Below are positions 1 to 7,306 of a DNA stretch of 49,500 nt, piece after piece. Each line of letters begins with the position of its first letter. Position 1 is the first letter of the stretch. The stretch comes from an uncultured Verrucomicrobiota bacterium (GTDB lineage Bacteria; Verrucomicrobiota; Verrucomicrobiia; Opitutales; Seribacteraceae). Location of the stretch: the NCBI GenBank assembly GCA_902580225.1, contig CACHJU010000015.1:1-49500 (forward strand), written 5' to 3'. Made by a program: the position numbers and the translations under genes. The notes below the pieces were generated by a model, which was not told the DNA's origin, ran no database searches, and saw only the letters and a list, made by a program, of their open reading frames with translations.

Positions 1-114
1 TATTCCAATTAATCCTCCCTCTTCGATTTCTAGGTCAATACCATATAAAACCGGTTTTCTGTTGTATGTGACTGTCAAGTCATGAACTTCAAGGGGGAGA
101 AGCGATTGGTTCAT
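1..114 (-). CDS. Zn/Mn ABC transporter ATP-binding protein, N-terminal fragment
   Basis: This is the first 38 codons of a gene that runs off the left edge. The translation starts MNQSLLPLEVHDLTVTY and reaches YGIDLEIEEGGLIGI, the usual beginning of an ABC ATPase just before Walker A, which lies outside the window. The ATG at 112-114 is 6 nt after the stop of the metal-binding protein gene, so the two are co-transcribed. In TroA/ZnuA-type operons this ATPase powers metal import through a membrane permease, which should be further left. Family assignment rests on the neighbour as much as on this fragment. Confidence 0.85.
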   Translation of the reverse strand, partial: MNQSLLPLEVHDLTVTYNRKPVLYGIDLEIEEGGLIGI

Positions 115-120
115 TTCACT

Positions 121-1116
121 CTACTTAAGTGCATTCACAATGGTATTCACATTATGAATCATCATTCCTGACCAAGTGTCGGTCGAAAATGATTTGCCTT
201 CGGGTCCAGTAGCATAACGATTCTTGGCTCCAAGTGCATCCGAGAATAATTTTCCTCCGACTTGCACATTACATTCATTTGCAACTTCATTTATGGCGTC
301 TGGGTTTACGCTACTTTCAATAAAAATTGCTTTAATCTTTTGCCGTTTTATCAAGTCGACAAGATTCGCTCGGTCACCTAGTCCAGCTTCGGTGGTGGTG
401 GATATTCCCTGAAGGGCAACAACTAACATTCCAAAAGATTTTCCAAAGTACTGAAAAGCATCATGGCTGGTAACTAATTTTCTTTGAGATTTTGGAATTT
501 TATTAATTTGAGTAATTGCCCAATTTTTAACTTCTGATATTTCCTTTGTAAAATTAAGTAAATTTTTTTCGTAAGTTTCTTTTCCCTCCGGATCAAATTC
601 GGAAATCATATTTGTAAATTCGCTAGCAACAAAAGACCAATTTGTTGGATTAAACCAAATATGCGGATCGGGGTAACCTTCTAATTGATCTTTATCAGAA
701 AAGATTACTTGCTTCTTGGGTAAAGTGGATGTCAGTTCATGGATACGGATATCTCTCTTTTTAAGATTTGCCAGTATGTCGGATAATCGGCCTTCCAACA
801 TCATTCCATGAAAAACAATTACATCGGCCTTGGAAAGGGCAAGTATATCTCTTGAGGTTGGTTTGTATGTATGAGGATCAATTCCGGGTCCCATCATTGC
901 TGTAATGTCAAATCGATTTGCGGTTATTCGCTTTACTAAGTCTCTAATTTGGGTAGTTGTTACCACAATTTTTTGCTTTTGATTTTCGGAAGAAAGGGAA
1001 TGAACACTTTCTGAATTCTCGCCGCAAGAGCCAGCAATGAGTAGGAGGAACGGGATAAAAGTAAATATCCTCAGGTTGACTATTAAAGAAAAACTCTTAT
1101 GATAATTAAAGATCAC
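121..1116 (-). CDS. Zn/Mn ABC transporter substrate-binding protein (TroA-like)
   Basis: A 331-residue cluster A-I metal-binding protein, exported and probably lipid-anchored: a hydrophobic leader ends at AGSC, putting the modified Cys at about residue 31. Likely metal ligands are His82 (DPHTYKPT), His152 (DPHIWFNP), His218 (TSHDAFQYF) and Asp293 (FSDALG). This His/His/His/Asp set is like TroA, which takes zinc or manganese. There is no His-rich loop of the kind seen in many zinc-specific proteins. The start is a GTG at 1114-1116; no ATG lies in frame before the mature protein. It is the first gene of an importer operon continuing left and is divergent from a DtxR-family repressor, so it should deliver Zn/Mn and be switched off when metal is plentiful. 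Confidence 0.9.
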   Translation of the reverse strand: MIFNYHKSFSLIVNLRIFTFIPFLLLIAGSCGENSESVHSLSSENQKQKIVVTTTQIRDLVKRITANRFDITAMMGPGIDPHTYKPTSRDILALSKADVIVFHGMMLEGRLSDILANLKKRDIRIHELTSTLPKKQVIFSDKDQLEGYPDPHIWFNPTNWSFVASEFTNMISEFDPEGKETYEKNLLNFTKEISEVKNWAITQINKIPKSQRKLVTSHDAFQYFGKSFGMLVVALQGISTTTEAGLGDRANLVDLIKRQKIKAIFIESSVNPDAINEVANECNVQVGGKLFSDALGAKNRYATGPEGKSFSTDTWSGMMIHNVNTIVNALK

Positions 1117-1117
1117 A

Positions 1118-1160
1118 ACTTTGATTGGTCAAAGTATAGCGATAAATTTTGTTGAGTCAA
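1118..1160 (-). promoter_or_regulatory. Promoter of the metal importer with overlapping repressor palindrome
   Basis: On the minus strand a -35 TTGACT (1155-1160) and a -10 TATACT (1133-1138) are separated by 16 bp, close to the housekeeping consensus. A perfect 7-bp inverted repeat with a 4-bp centre, ACTTTGA-N4-TCAAAGT (1118-1135), overlaps the -10 and the expected start of transcription. That is where a DtxR/MntR-type repressor would block RNA polymerase, and such a gene is next door. The expected transcript start is only about 8-12 nt before the GTG start codon, so the mRNA would have almost no leader. The elements are seen directly; repressor binding is inferred. Confidence 0.7.
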
Positions 1161-1190
1161 TGCATCTTTAGGCTCATTGTTCTATAAATT

Positions 1191-1850
1191 ATGCCAAGTG
1201 CGACGGTTGAAAATTACCTAAAATGCATTCTCATGCTTTCGATGGAATGTGACCATGGAGAAGTGCCGATGGGGTTGATTGCGAATTCTTTGGGGGTAAC
1301 TTCTGGTACGGCCACATCAATGATGAAAAGCCTGCAAAAAGAAAAATGGCTAAAGTATAAATCTCGCAAAGGTGTGACTCTTACTTCATCAGGGAAAAAA
1401 TTAGGAATGAGAATGATAAGGAGACATCGTTTACTTGAAACTTTTTTAGTCGAAACTCTTGGATTGGATTGGAGTGAGATTCATGACGAGGCTGAAGTAT
1501 TGGAGCATGCTATTTCTGAAAAAGTTCTTGAACGTCTTGATGTTTTTCTTGGCAACCCCCGGCATGATCCCCACGGACACCCCATTCCGACCAAAGCAGG
1601 AATTATTCGAAAATCCCCCCAAAAAACTCTTTTAGATTGCGACATAGGTAAAAAGATGAAAGTTGTTTCAATTTTTGACCAAAGCACTGAATTCTTAAAT
1701 TTTGCCAAAAAAAAAGGATTAATGCCGGGTAATATGATCAAAGCAATAAGTCGTGATAATTTAGCGGACACGATCGAATTACAGATTGAAAAAACTCCCA
1801 AGTTTTCTCTAGGACTGACCTCTGCCGAAAAAATTTTAGTATCTGGTTAG
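1191..1850 (+). CDS. DtxR/MntR-family metal-dependent transcriptional repressor
   Basis: A 219-residue cytoplasmic regulator: winged helix (about 1-65), metal-binding dimerisation domain (65-140) and a C-terminal FeoA/SH3-like domain (150-219). Residues His79, Glu83, His98, Glu102, Glu105 and His106 fall in the DtxR pattern with the same numbering. Cys102 of the iron sensor DtxR is Glu here, as in the Mn-responsive branch. The N-terminal metal-site motif reads VENYLK, so the usual Met or Asp ligand there appears to be Asn. It is divergent from the Zn/Mn binding-protein gene, which it probably represses. A TATAAA box sits only 2 bp before the ATG, so its own promoter is unclear. Confidence 0.9.
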   Translation: MPSATVENYLKCILMLSMECDHGEVPMGLIANSLGVTSGTATSMMKSLQKEKWLKYKSRKGVTLTSSGKKLGMRMIRRHRLLETFLVETLGLDWSEIHDEAEVLEHAISEKVLERLDVFLGNPRHDPHGHPIPTKAGIIRKSPQKTLLDCDIGKKMKVVSIFDQSTEFLNFAKKKGLMPGNMIKAISRDNLADTIELQIEKTPKFSLGLTSAEKILVSG

Positions 1851-1852
1851 AT

Positions 1853-1931
1853 AACTGTAAGATTTTTCATGCACAAACGAATTATTTAAAACACTAAAAA
1901 AGACATTGCCCAACTGTAAAAATATGCACAA
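1853..1931. repeat. Pair of imperfect direct repeats before the sugar-catabolism genes
   Basis: AACTGTAA followed after a short spacer by ATGCACAA occurs at 1853-1876 and again at 1912-1931, about 59 bp apart. The rest of this 142-bp gap is AT-rich. The location suggests binding sites for a regulator of the 1993-5359 operon, but no regulator gene of that kind is adjacent, so the function is a guess. Confidence 0.35.
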
Positions 1932-1992
1932 GTTATTAGTATATTAAAGATTTTAATTTTAATTATTAATTAACCCTAAAAATGATTTAACA

Positions 1993-3036
1993 ATGTCTAG
2001 ACCTGTTACTTTATTCACCGGCCAGTGGGCCGACCTTTCCCTACCGATCCTTGCTCAGAAAGCTTCTGAAATGGGTTATGACGGCCTTGAATTAGCTTGT
2101 TGGGGTGATCACTTTGATGTGGATAAAGCGGCTGTTTCCAAGAAATATTGCCAAGGCCGCTGGGAAATTTTGTTAGATCATAATCTTACCTCTTTTTCAA
2201 TTTCTAGCCATTTAGTTGGTCAGGCAATTTGTGATCCTATTGATGAACGACACAAGTCTATACTTCCACCTGATGTCTGGGGCGACGGAGATCCGGAGAA
2301 AGTTCGAAAACGGGCAGCAAGAAAAATGGCGAAAGCAGCCAAAGCCTGTCGAAATTTTATTAATGCCAAGCCGGGAAGAGGAAAGAAAGACGACTTTCCC
2401 GCGGTCGTTAACGGTTTTACTGGTTCAAGCGTTTGGCATTCTATTTATGCTTTTCCACCCACAGATCAGGAATATTGGGAAAAAGGATTTCAAGATTTCG
2501 CCAAACGTTTCGGTCCCATTCTTGAAGAGTTTGAAAAACAAAACGTAAACTTTGCCCTCGAAGTTCATCCCACTGAAATTGCTTTTGATATTGTAAGTGC
2601 TCAACGGGCACTCTCTGCAGTAAAAAATCATAAAAGATTTGGGTTCAATTACGATCCATCTCATTTAGGCTACCAAGGTGTGGACTATGTAAAATTTATC
2701 CGAACTTTTTCTGACCGTATTTACCATGCACACATGAAAGATGCATGGTGGGGACATGGAGATGGTACGGTAGGAGTATTTGGGGGACATACCACATTTG
2801 GCGATCCTCGTCGCCAATGGGACTTTCGATCGGTGGGCAGAGGAGATGTGAATTTTGAGGAAATTATAGTTGCTTTGAACGATATTCAATATGCCGGACC
2901 CCTTTCAATTGAGTGGGAGGATGGCAGAATGGATAGATTTCATGGAGCAACTGAATCTTGTGAATTTGTCCGAGCATTAGATTTTAAACCAAATGAGATG
3001 GCTTTCGATTCTGCATTTGATAAGAAGAATCAATAG
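1993..3036 (+). CDS. Sugar phosphate isomerase/epimerase (AP endonuclease 2-like TIM barrel)
   Basis: A 347-residue cytoplasmic protein without a signal peptide, of the xylose-isomerase-like TIM-barrel superfamily. Metal ligands expected for the fold are visible: Glu190 (ALEVHPTE), Asp221 (YDPSHL), His247 (HAHMKD) and Glu307 (IEWED). Such enzymes isomerise or epimerise sugars or inositol derivatives with a divalent metal; the substrate cannot be read from sequence. Two Gfo/Idh/MocA oxidoreductases follow on the same strand (gaps of 46 and 24 bp), a standard arrangement for catabolism of an unusual sugar, inositol or uronate through a keto intermediate. Confidence 0.88.
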   Translation: MSRPVTLFTGQWADLSLPILAQKASEMGYDGLELACWGDHFDVDKAAVSKKYCQGRWEILLDHNLTSFSISSHLVGQAICDPIDERHKSILPPDVWGDGDPEKVRKRAARKMAKAAKACRNFINAKPGRGKKDDFPAVVNGFTGSSVWHSIYAFPPTDQEYWEKGFQDFAKRFGPILEEFEKQNVNFALEVHPTEIAFDIVSAQRALSAVKNHKRFGFNYDPSHLGYQGVDYVKFIRTFSDRIYHAHMKDAWWGHGDGTVGVFGGHTTFGDPRRQWDFRSVGRGDVNFEEIIVALNDIQYAGPLSIEWEDGRMDRFHGATESCEFVRALDFKPNEMAFDSAFDKKNQ

Positions 3037-3082
3037 TACCTGCATTCAGATTGAATTAACAAATTTTATATTTTGAACAGAT

Positions 3083-4249
3083 ATGAATAGAAAATTAAAG
3101 ATGGGAATGGTGGGTGGCGGAAGGGGGGCATTTATTGGTGGAGTCCATCGATGTGCAGCCAATCTAGACGGGCAAATTGAGCTGGTCGCTGGTGCTTTTT
3201 CTTCGGATCCGAAAAAGTCGAAACTATCTGGCAAAGACTTCTTTATTGCTCCCTCAAGGACCTATGGTTCGTATCAGGAAATGGCAGAAAAAGAAGCCTT
3301 GCTACCCCAAGGTGAGAGGATTGATTTTGTTAGTATAGTAGTTCAAAATTATCTTCATTTTGATGTGGCCCAAACTTTTTTAAAAGCAGGCTTTAATGTG
3401 ATCTGCGATAAGCCAGTAACTCTTGATCTATCACAGGCTCGAGAATTAAGGAAAATAATTACCAAGTCCAAAAAAGTTTTTGCTCTTACACATAATTATA
3501 CAGGATATCCTATGGTCAAACAGGCTAGAGATATGATCAAAAAGGGAAAACTTGGAAAAATTATCAAAGTTGTTTGTGAATACCCTCAAGGTTACGCGAT
3601 TACTGCTTTAACCGGAGAAACCAAGGCGATATCAAATTGGCGTGCTGATCCCAAAATCGCGGGAGTTTCAAATTGTATGGGCGATATTGGAACCCATGCG
3701 GAAAATTTAGTTCATTATATTTCAGGCTTAGAAATAGACTCCCTATGTGCGGATCTGTCAGTTAATATCCCAGGTCGTACATTGGATGACGATGGTAATG
3801 TATTGGTTCGATTTAAGGGAGGTGCTCGCGGAATCATTTATGCCTCACAGATTTCCAACGGTGATGAAAATAATTTGAATATTCGAGTATATGGCACCAA
3901 GAAATCCTTAGAATGGCACCAAGAACATCCCAATGAGTTAATCGTTAAGGATGCTCGATGCCCGCGTGAAATTTATCGACGGGGAAATGATTATATAACT
4001 GGAACTGCCGCTGATTGCACTCGAATACCTTTTGGCCATCCGGAGGGATTTATTGAAGCATTTGCCAATGTATATAATTCAGCAATGGTTGCGGTAAAAG
4101 ATGAAATTACAGGTAAATTCCCACGGAAATCCGGTTATGATTATCCTGATATTCGGGACGGAATCATTGGTATGGCTTTTATTGAAACCGTGGTCAAGAG
4201 TTCAAAATCTAAAGAGAAATGGATAAAATTCCCATCCATTCCCAAATAA
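3083..4249 (+). CDS. Gfo/Idh/MocA-family NAD(P)-dependent oxidoreductase
   Basis: A 388-residue protein with an N-terminal Rossmann fold (GGGRG at 11-15) and a C-terminal alpha/beta substrate domain. The family Glu-Lys-Pro motif appears as DKP (109-111). The catalytic helix motif GDIGTHAENL places the usual Asp and His at 201 and 205. Members oxidise or reduce sugars, inositols or their phosphates using NAD(P). It lies between the isomerase gene and a second family member, so all three probably act on one substrate. The protein lacks an export signal. Confidence 0.9.
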   Translation: MNRKLKMGMVGGGRGAFIGGVHRCAANLDGQIELVAGAFSSDPKKSKLSGKDFFIAPSRTYGSYQEMAEKEALLPQGERIDFVSIVVQNYLHFDVAQTFLKAGFNVICDKPVTLDLSQARELRKIITKSKKVFALTHNYTGYPMVKQARDMIKKGKLGKIIKVVCEYPQGYAITALTGETKAISNWRADPKIAGVSNCMGDIGTHAENLVHYISGLEIDSLCADLSVNIPGRTLDDDGNVLVRFKGGARGIIYASQISNGDENNLNIRVYGTKKSLEWHQEHPNELIVKDARCPREIYRRGNDYITGTAADCTRIPFGHPEGFIEAFANVYNSAMVAVKDEITGKFPRKSGYDYPDIRDGIIGMAFIETVVKSSKSKEKWIKFPSIPK

Positions 4250-4273
4250 AAATTAATTATAAAAGGAATTTAA

Positions 4274-5359
4274 ATGACTGTAAAAATAGGAATAATCGGA
4301 GCCGGTGGGATGTTGCAATATCATGCTGCAGGATTTCGTGCAGCTGGTGCAGAAATTCTTGCCATTTGTGATATGAATCAAGCAGCCGCCAAAAAAGCGG
4401 CCCAGACTTATGATGTACCAGATGTGTTTTCCGATTCAGCTCAAATGCTTGAACAAATTAAGGAATTAGACGCGGTTAGTATCATCACACCCAATCGAAC
4501 CCACCGACCTTTGGCTTTACAAGTTTTACAGGCTGGTCGACATGTTTTTTGTGAAAAACCTCCTGCATTGAATGCTGCTGAAGTATCTCAAATGAAGGAT
4601 GCTTCTGAAAGTGCTGGGAAGACTTTAATGTTTAATTTTAATAATCGAGCACGCCCCGAATCTTATGCACTGAGAAAATATATTGAAGCCGGTGAAGTTG
4701 GTCGGATTAATTCCGCTCAGGCAAAATGGATTAGACGCACTGGCATACCTGGATTTGGTGGATGGTTCACTAATAAGGAATTGTCTGGAGGTGGGCCCTT
4801 AATCGATCTTTTGCATATGGTTGACTTGGCTTTGTATTACATGGATTATCCCGAACCATCCAGTGTTTTGGCACAGACATTTTCGGACTTTATTCAGGAT
4901 AAAAGTTTTAAGGGTCCATGGGGGATTCCAGATGTTGACGATGGTGTGACTGATGTGGAAAGTTCTTCTCATGGTTTTATTAAATTTAAAACCGGTCAGG
5001 TTTTATCTTTTCAGGTATCCTGGGCTGAAATGGTGAAGAGAGAGGAGGTCTCGGTTACCTTCCAAGGAAAAAAAGCGGGTGGTATGATCCGTCGACTTTT
5101 TGACTCTGATGGGCTTGATGAAACCGCAATTGATGACTGTGAGTTGTATGTTCAGGAACATGGTCGTTCTGTAAATCGATCAATAATAACTGATACAAAT
5201 GAAGATATGGGGCGAATTCGGTCGGCAGAGAATTTTGTGCGAACCATAATAGGAGATGAACAACCCCTTAATAATCCGAATCAGGCTTTGGCACTTATGA
5301 AGATAATTGATGCGACCTATGAATCTGCTCAATCCGGAAATCCAGTCACAATTCAATAA
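4274..5359 (+). CDS. Gfo/Idh/MocA-family oxidoreductase (second copy)
   Basis: A 361-residue Rossmann-fold dehydrogenase: IIGAGGMLQYH at the N-terminus for nucleotide binding, CEKPP at 93-97 with the canonical Glu-Lys-Pro, and GGGPLIDLLHMVD near 172-184 giving the Asp178/His181 pair. It is clearly diverged from the copy just upstream, so the two probably carry out different steps rather than being a recent duplication. It starts 24 bp after the previous stop and is the last gene of this catabolic set. Confidence 0.9.
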   Translation: MTVKIGIIGAGGMLQYHAAGFRAAGAEILAICDMNQAAAKKAAQTYDVPDVFSDSAQMLEQIKELDAVSIITPNRTHRPLALQVLQAGRHVFCEKPPALNAAEVSQMKDASESAGKTLMFNFNNRARPESYALRKYIEAGEVGRINSAQAKWIRRTGIPGFGGWFTNKELSGGGPLIDLLHMVDLALYYMDYPEPSSVLAQTFSDFIQDKSFKGPWGIPDVDDGVTDVESSSHGFIKFKTGQVLSFQVSWAEMVKREEVSVTFQGKKAGGMIRRLFDSDGLDETAIDDCELYVQEHGRSVNRSIITDTNEDMGRIRSAENFVRTIIGDEQPLNNPNQALALMKIIDATYESAQSGNPVTIQ

Positions 5360-5432
5360 GTTTAATTTTTTAATGCCGCTTTTTGAATCTTGCCACTAAA
5401 TTGAATTTCCTCCATTTTGTATCTTTTAAATT

Positions 5433-5750
5433 ATGGGTAAACAATATAACAAAGTAATAAAGCGTCGGCGCAGAGCCATGTATGTTGCCAAGAAAAAAGC
5501 GGCGATTAAAGAATTATTGGGTAAAGCTGAAAAAGGCACTAAAACTAAAGCAGCTAAACCAAAAGCTAGTCGTAAAACAATTACTAAAAAAGAAAAAGTT
5601 GCGGAACCTAAACAGGAACCTGTTGCTAGCAAAGCAAACCCAATCGATGTTTTGGGTGACGATGCTAAGTCCAGTGCTGTTCCAAAAGTTGCTCCAGAAA
5701 TTAAGGAAGAGAAATCTCAGGAAGAATCTAAGGATTCTGCCCAGAGTTAA
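5433..5750 (+). CDS. Small basic Lys/Arg-rich conserved verrucomicrobial protein
   Basis: A 105-residue protein starting MGKQYNKVIKRRRRAMYVAK. The first 35 residues are strongly basic. The rest is a low-complexity Lys/Ala/Glu tail that turns acidic at the C-terminus (EIKEEKSQEESKDSAQS), probably disordered. I recall similar short proteins being widespread in Verrucomicrobia without assigned function. The composition suggests nucleic-acid or ribosome association, but this is inference. It is followed after 11 bp by an unknown secreted protein gene. A longer frame shifted relative to it is a shadow created by the AAA-rich codons. Confidence 0.75.
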   Translation: MGKQYNKVIKRRRRAMYVAKKKAAIKELLGKAEKGTKTKAAKPKASRKTITKKEKVAEPKQEPVASKANPIDVLGDDAKSSAVPKVAPEIKEEKSQEESKDSAQS

Positions 5751-5761
5751 GCTTCACAGAA

Positions 5762-6235
5762 ATGATTGCGGGCAAACATTGCGTTCTGCTCATTTCAGTA
5801 ATTTTGTTTTGTGGAACATCTTTAGCCTCTACTGAATTAAAAGATGTTCAGTTTCGCTATTACACGAGTGAACAGTTAACACGGTTACCTGAATATTTTA
5901 CTGGGAAAGAATTTACCGGGAGCAGAATGTTTTGTAGAAGTTCTAAGGATAGAACGGGACTTTACTTTTCTTTCCCACTAGACAAAGAATTTTTAACTTT
6001 GCCCACTGATTCAATTATCAATTTGTCTATAATACGATCAAGTAGGAAAAGTATTGAAGAGTTTATTTTTAAGTTACCCGATGAACGAAGGGGAAAAAAA
6101 GATCTTTTTCTTGGTCTTACCGGAAAAGATTGGCCATCAGATGATGCGAGGCCCATTGCCTGGAAAATTGAAATTTTAAATTCATCTAAGGTATTACTTT
6201 TTTGGAAAAAAAGTTTTCTTTGGGATCATGATTGA
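5762..6235 (+). CDS. Hypothetical secreted protein
   Basis: A 157-residue protein not assigned to a family. The first 23 residues form a signal peptide (hydrophobic core VLLISVILFC, probable cleavage after TSLAS). The mature part of about 134 residues is mixed beta-like, rich in aromatic and charged residues, with one Cys in the sequence MFCRSS, and ends WKKSFLWDHD. No repeats or membrane segments follow the signal peptide, so it is likely periplasmic. It sits between the small basic protein gene (11 bp upstream) and the glycosylase gene (21 bp downstream), consistent with one transcript, though the three have no obvious shared role. Confidence 0.65.
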   Translation: MIAGKHCVLLISVILFCGTSLASTELKDVQFRYYTSEQLTRLPEYFTGKEFTGSRMFCRSSKDRTGLYFSFPLDKEFLTLPTDSIINLSIIRSSRKSIEEFIFKLPDERRGKKDLFLGLTGKDWPSDDARPIAWKIEILNSSKVLLFWKKSFLWDHD

Positions 6236-6256
6236 TCTTTAATTGGTCGATTTTTG

Positions 6257-7126
6257 ATGTCTCCTTGGAAAGAGCTTATTCAAGCAAAAAACCTTTCCCT
6301 TTTAGGATTAAGGGAAACTTTAGAGGGAGGGCAAAGTTTTAGCTGGAATGCGACTTCCGCGTTTTCGTGGATTGGAAGTTTTGAATCCAAAGTGGTTGAA
6401 TTAAAATTTTCTCAAAAAATAATTTTCTGGAGAACATCATTAATTCATCAGGCTGAAGAATCACAAGTGTTGGATTATCTTTGGCTTGACCAAAGTTACG
6501 AAGATGCGATCGATAATTTACCATGGCGGAGTGACCTGGTTCTTGCCCAATGTATAAAATCATTACCAGGCTTAACTATTCTGAATCAACCTCTAGAGGA
6601 GATGTTGTTCTACTTCCTTTTAAGCTCAGCAAAGAGTATTCCACAGATAAAAGAAGCCGGCTACTTGGTTTGTAAAAACTATGGAGTTTCTCTGGGTAAA
6701 GACTTGTGGGGTTTCCCTGGTTGGAAAAAATTAGCCGATATCGAAGAAGAGGAATTACGAAAATTAAAACTAGGTTATCGTGCAAAATATGTTCATCAAG
6801 TCGCACAAGAGTTAAGGAATGATTCAGAATTTTTATCACGGGTTTTGAATGCTGATTATGAGAATGCTCATTCATTATTAACCAGTCTTCCAGGAGTGGG
6901 ACCTAAGATCGCAGATTGCACTTTACTTTTTGGCGGAAAAAAGCCACAAGCGTTTCCAATTGATACTTGGATTTCAAAGACTCTTGATACTCACTATAAG
7001 CTTTCGTCATTAAATTTAGCCCAAAAAGTGTTATTCGCACGAGCTCACTTTGGAAAATTTTGTGGATTGGCTCAGCAATTTCTTTTTTCTGCTGAGAGGC
7101 TGGGATTGATCGAAAATAGAGAATAA
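6257..7126 (+). CDS. 8-oxoguanine DNA glycosylase (OGG1-type)
   Basis: A 289-residue DNA repair enzyme that removes 8-oxoguanine and can nick the abasic site. An N-terminal OGG_N-like domain carries the SFSW motif (27-30). The C-terminal helix-hairpin-helix GPD domain has LPGVGPKIADC (211-221) and PQAFPIDTW. The catalytic pair is Lys217 and Asp236, 19 residues apart as Lys249 and Asp268 are in human OGG1. No iron-sulfur cysteine cluster follows. The ATG at 6257 is preferred to the TTG one codon earlier. This is the bacterial version of the eukaryotic-type enzyme rather than MutM. Confidence 0.88.
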   Translation: MSPWKELIQAKNLSLLGLRETLEGGQSFSWNATSAFSWIGSFESKVVELKFSQKIIFWRTSLIHQAEESQVLDYLWLDQSYEDAIDNLPWRSDLVLAQCIKSLPGLTILNQPLEEMLFYFLLSSAKSIPQIKEAGYLVCKNYGVSLGKDLWGFPGWKKLADIEEEELRKLKLGYRAKYVHQVAQELRNDSEFLSRVLNADYENAHSLLTSLPGVGPKIADCTLLFGGKKPQAFPIDTWISKTLDTHYKLSSLNLAQKVLFARAHFGKFCGLAQQFLFSAERLGLIENRE

Positions 7127-7215
7127 ATTTTTTTCTTTTCAAATTTTCAATTCAAATTCGGCTTTCAAGAAAAGATAAGGAAAGAAATTTCATTTATTAA
7201 GTTATACAGTTCATC

Positions 7216-7231
7216 TGGCACAATATATGCA
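7216..7231 (+). promoter_or_regulatory. Candidate sigma-54 promoter before the ATP-grasp operon
   Basis: TGGCAC-N5-ATGCA (7216-7231) matches the -24/-12 sigma-54 pattern TGGCAC-N5-TTGC with one core mismatch. It is followed by a palindromic AT stretch (7233-7246) and an inverted repeat GTGAAT-N7-ATTCAC (7249-7267). A separate TATACT lies at 7292-7297, 9 nt before the ATG, without a clear -35 partner. Which element drives the operon is unknown, and no sigma-54 activator gene is in the window. Confidence 0.35.
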
Positions 7232-7306
7232 GTAAATTTAAATTTATAGTGAATTGTTTTTATTCACCACCCCTTTAATAGTAAATTCATCTATACTTTA
7301 TTAATC

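Noticed and set aside
5482-5835. A 117-codon Lys/Leu-rich frame overlapping the small basic protein
   Set aside because: It is the +1 reading of an AAA/AAG-rich region and runs into the signal peptide of the next gene; the MGKQYNKVIKR frame is the recognised one.
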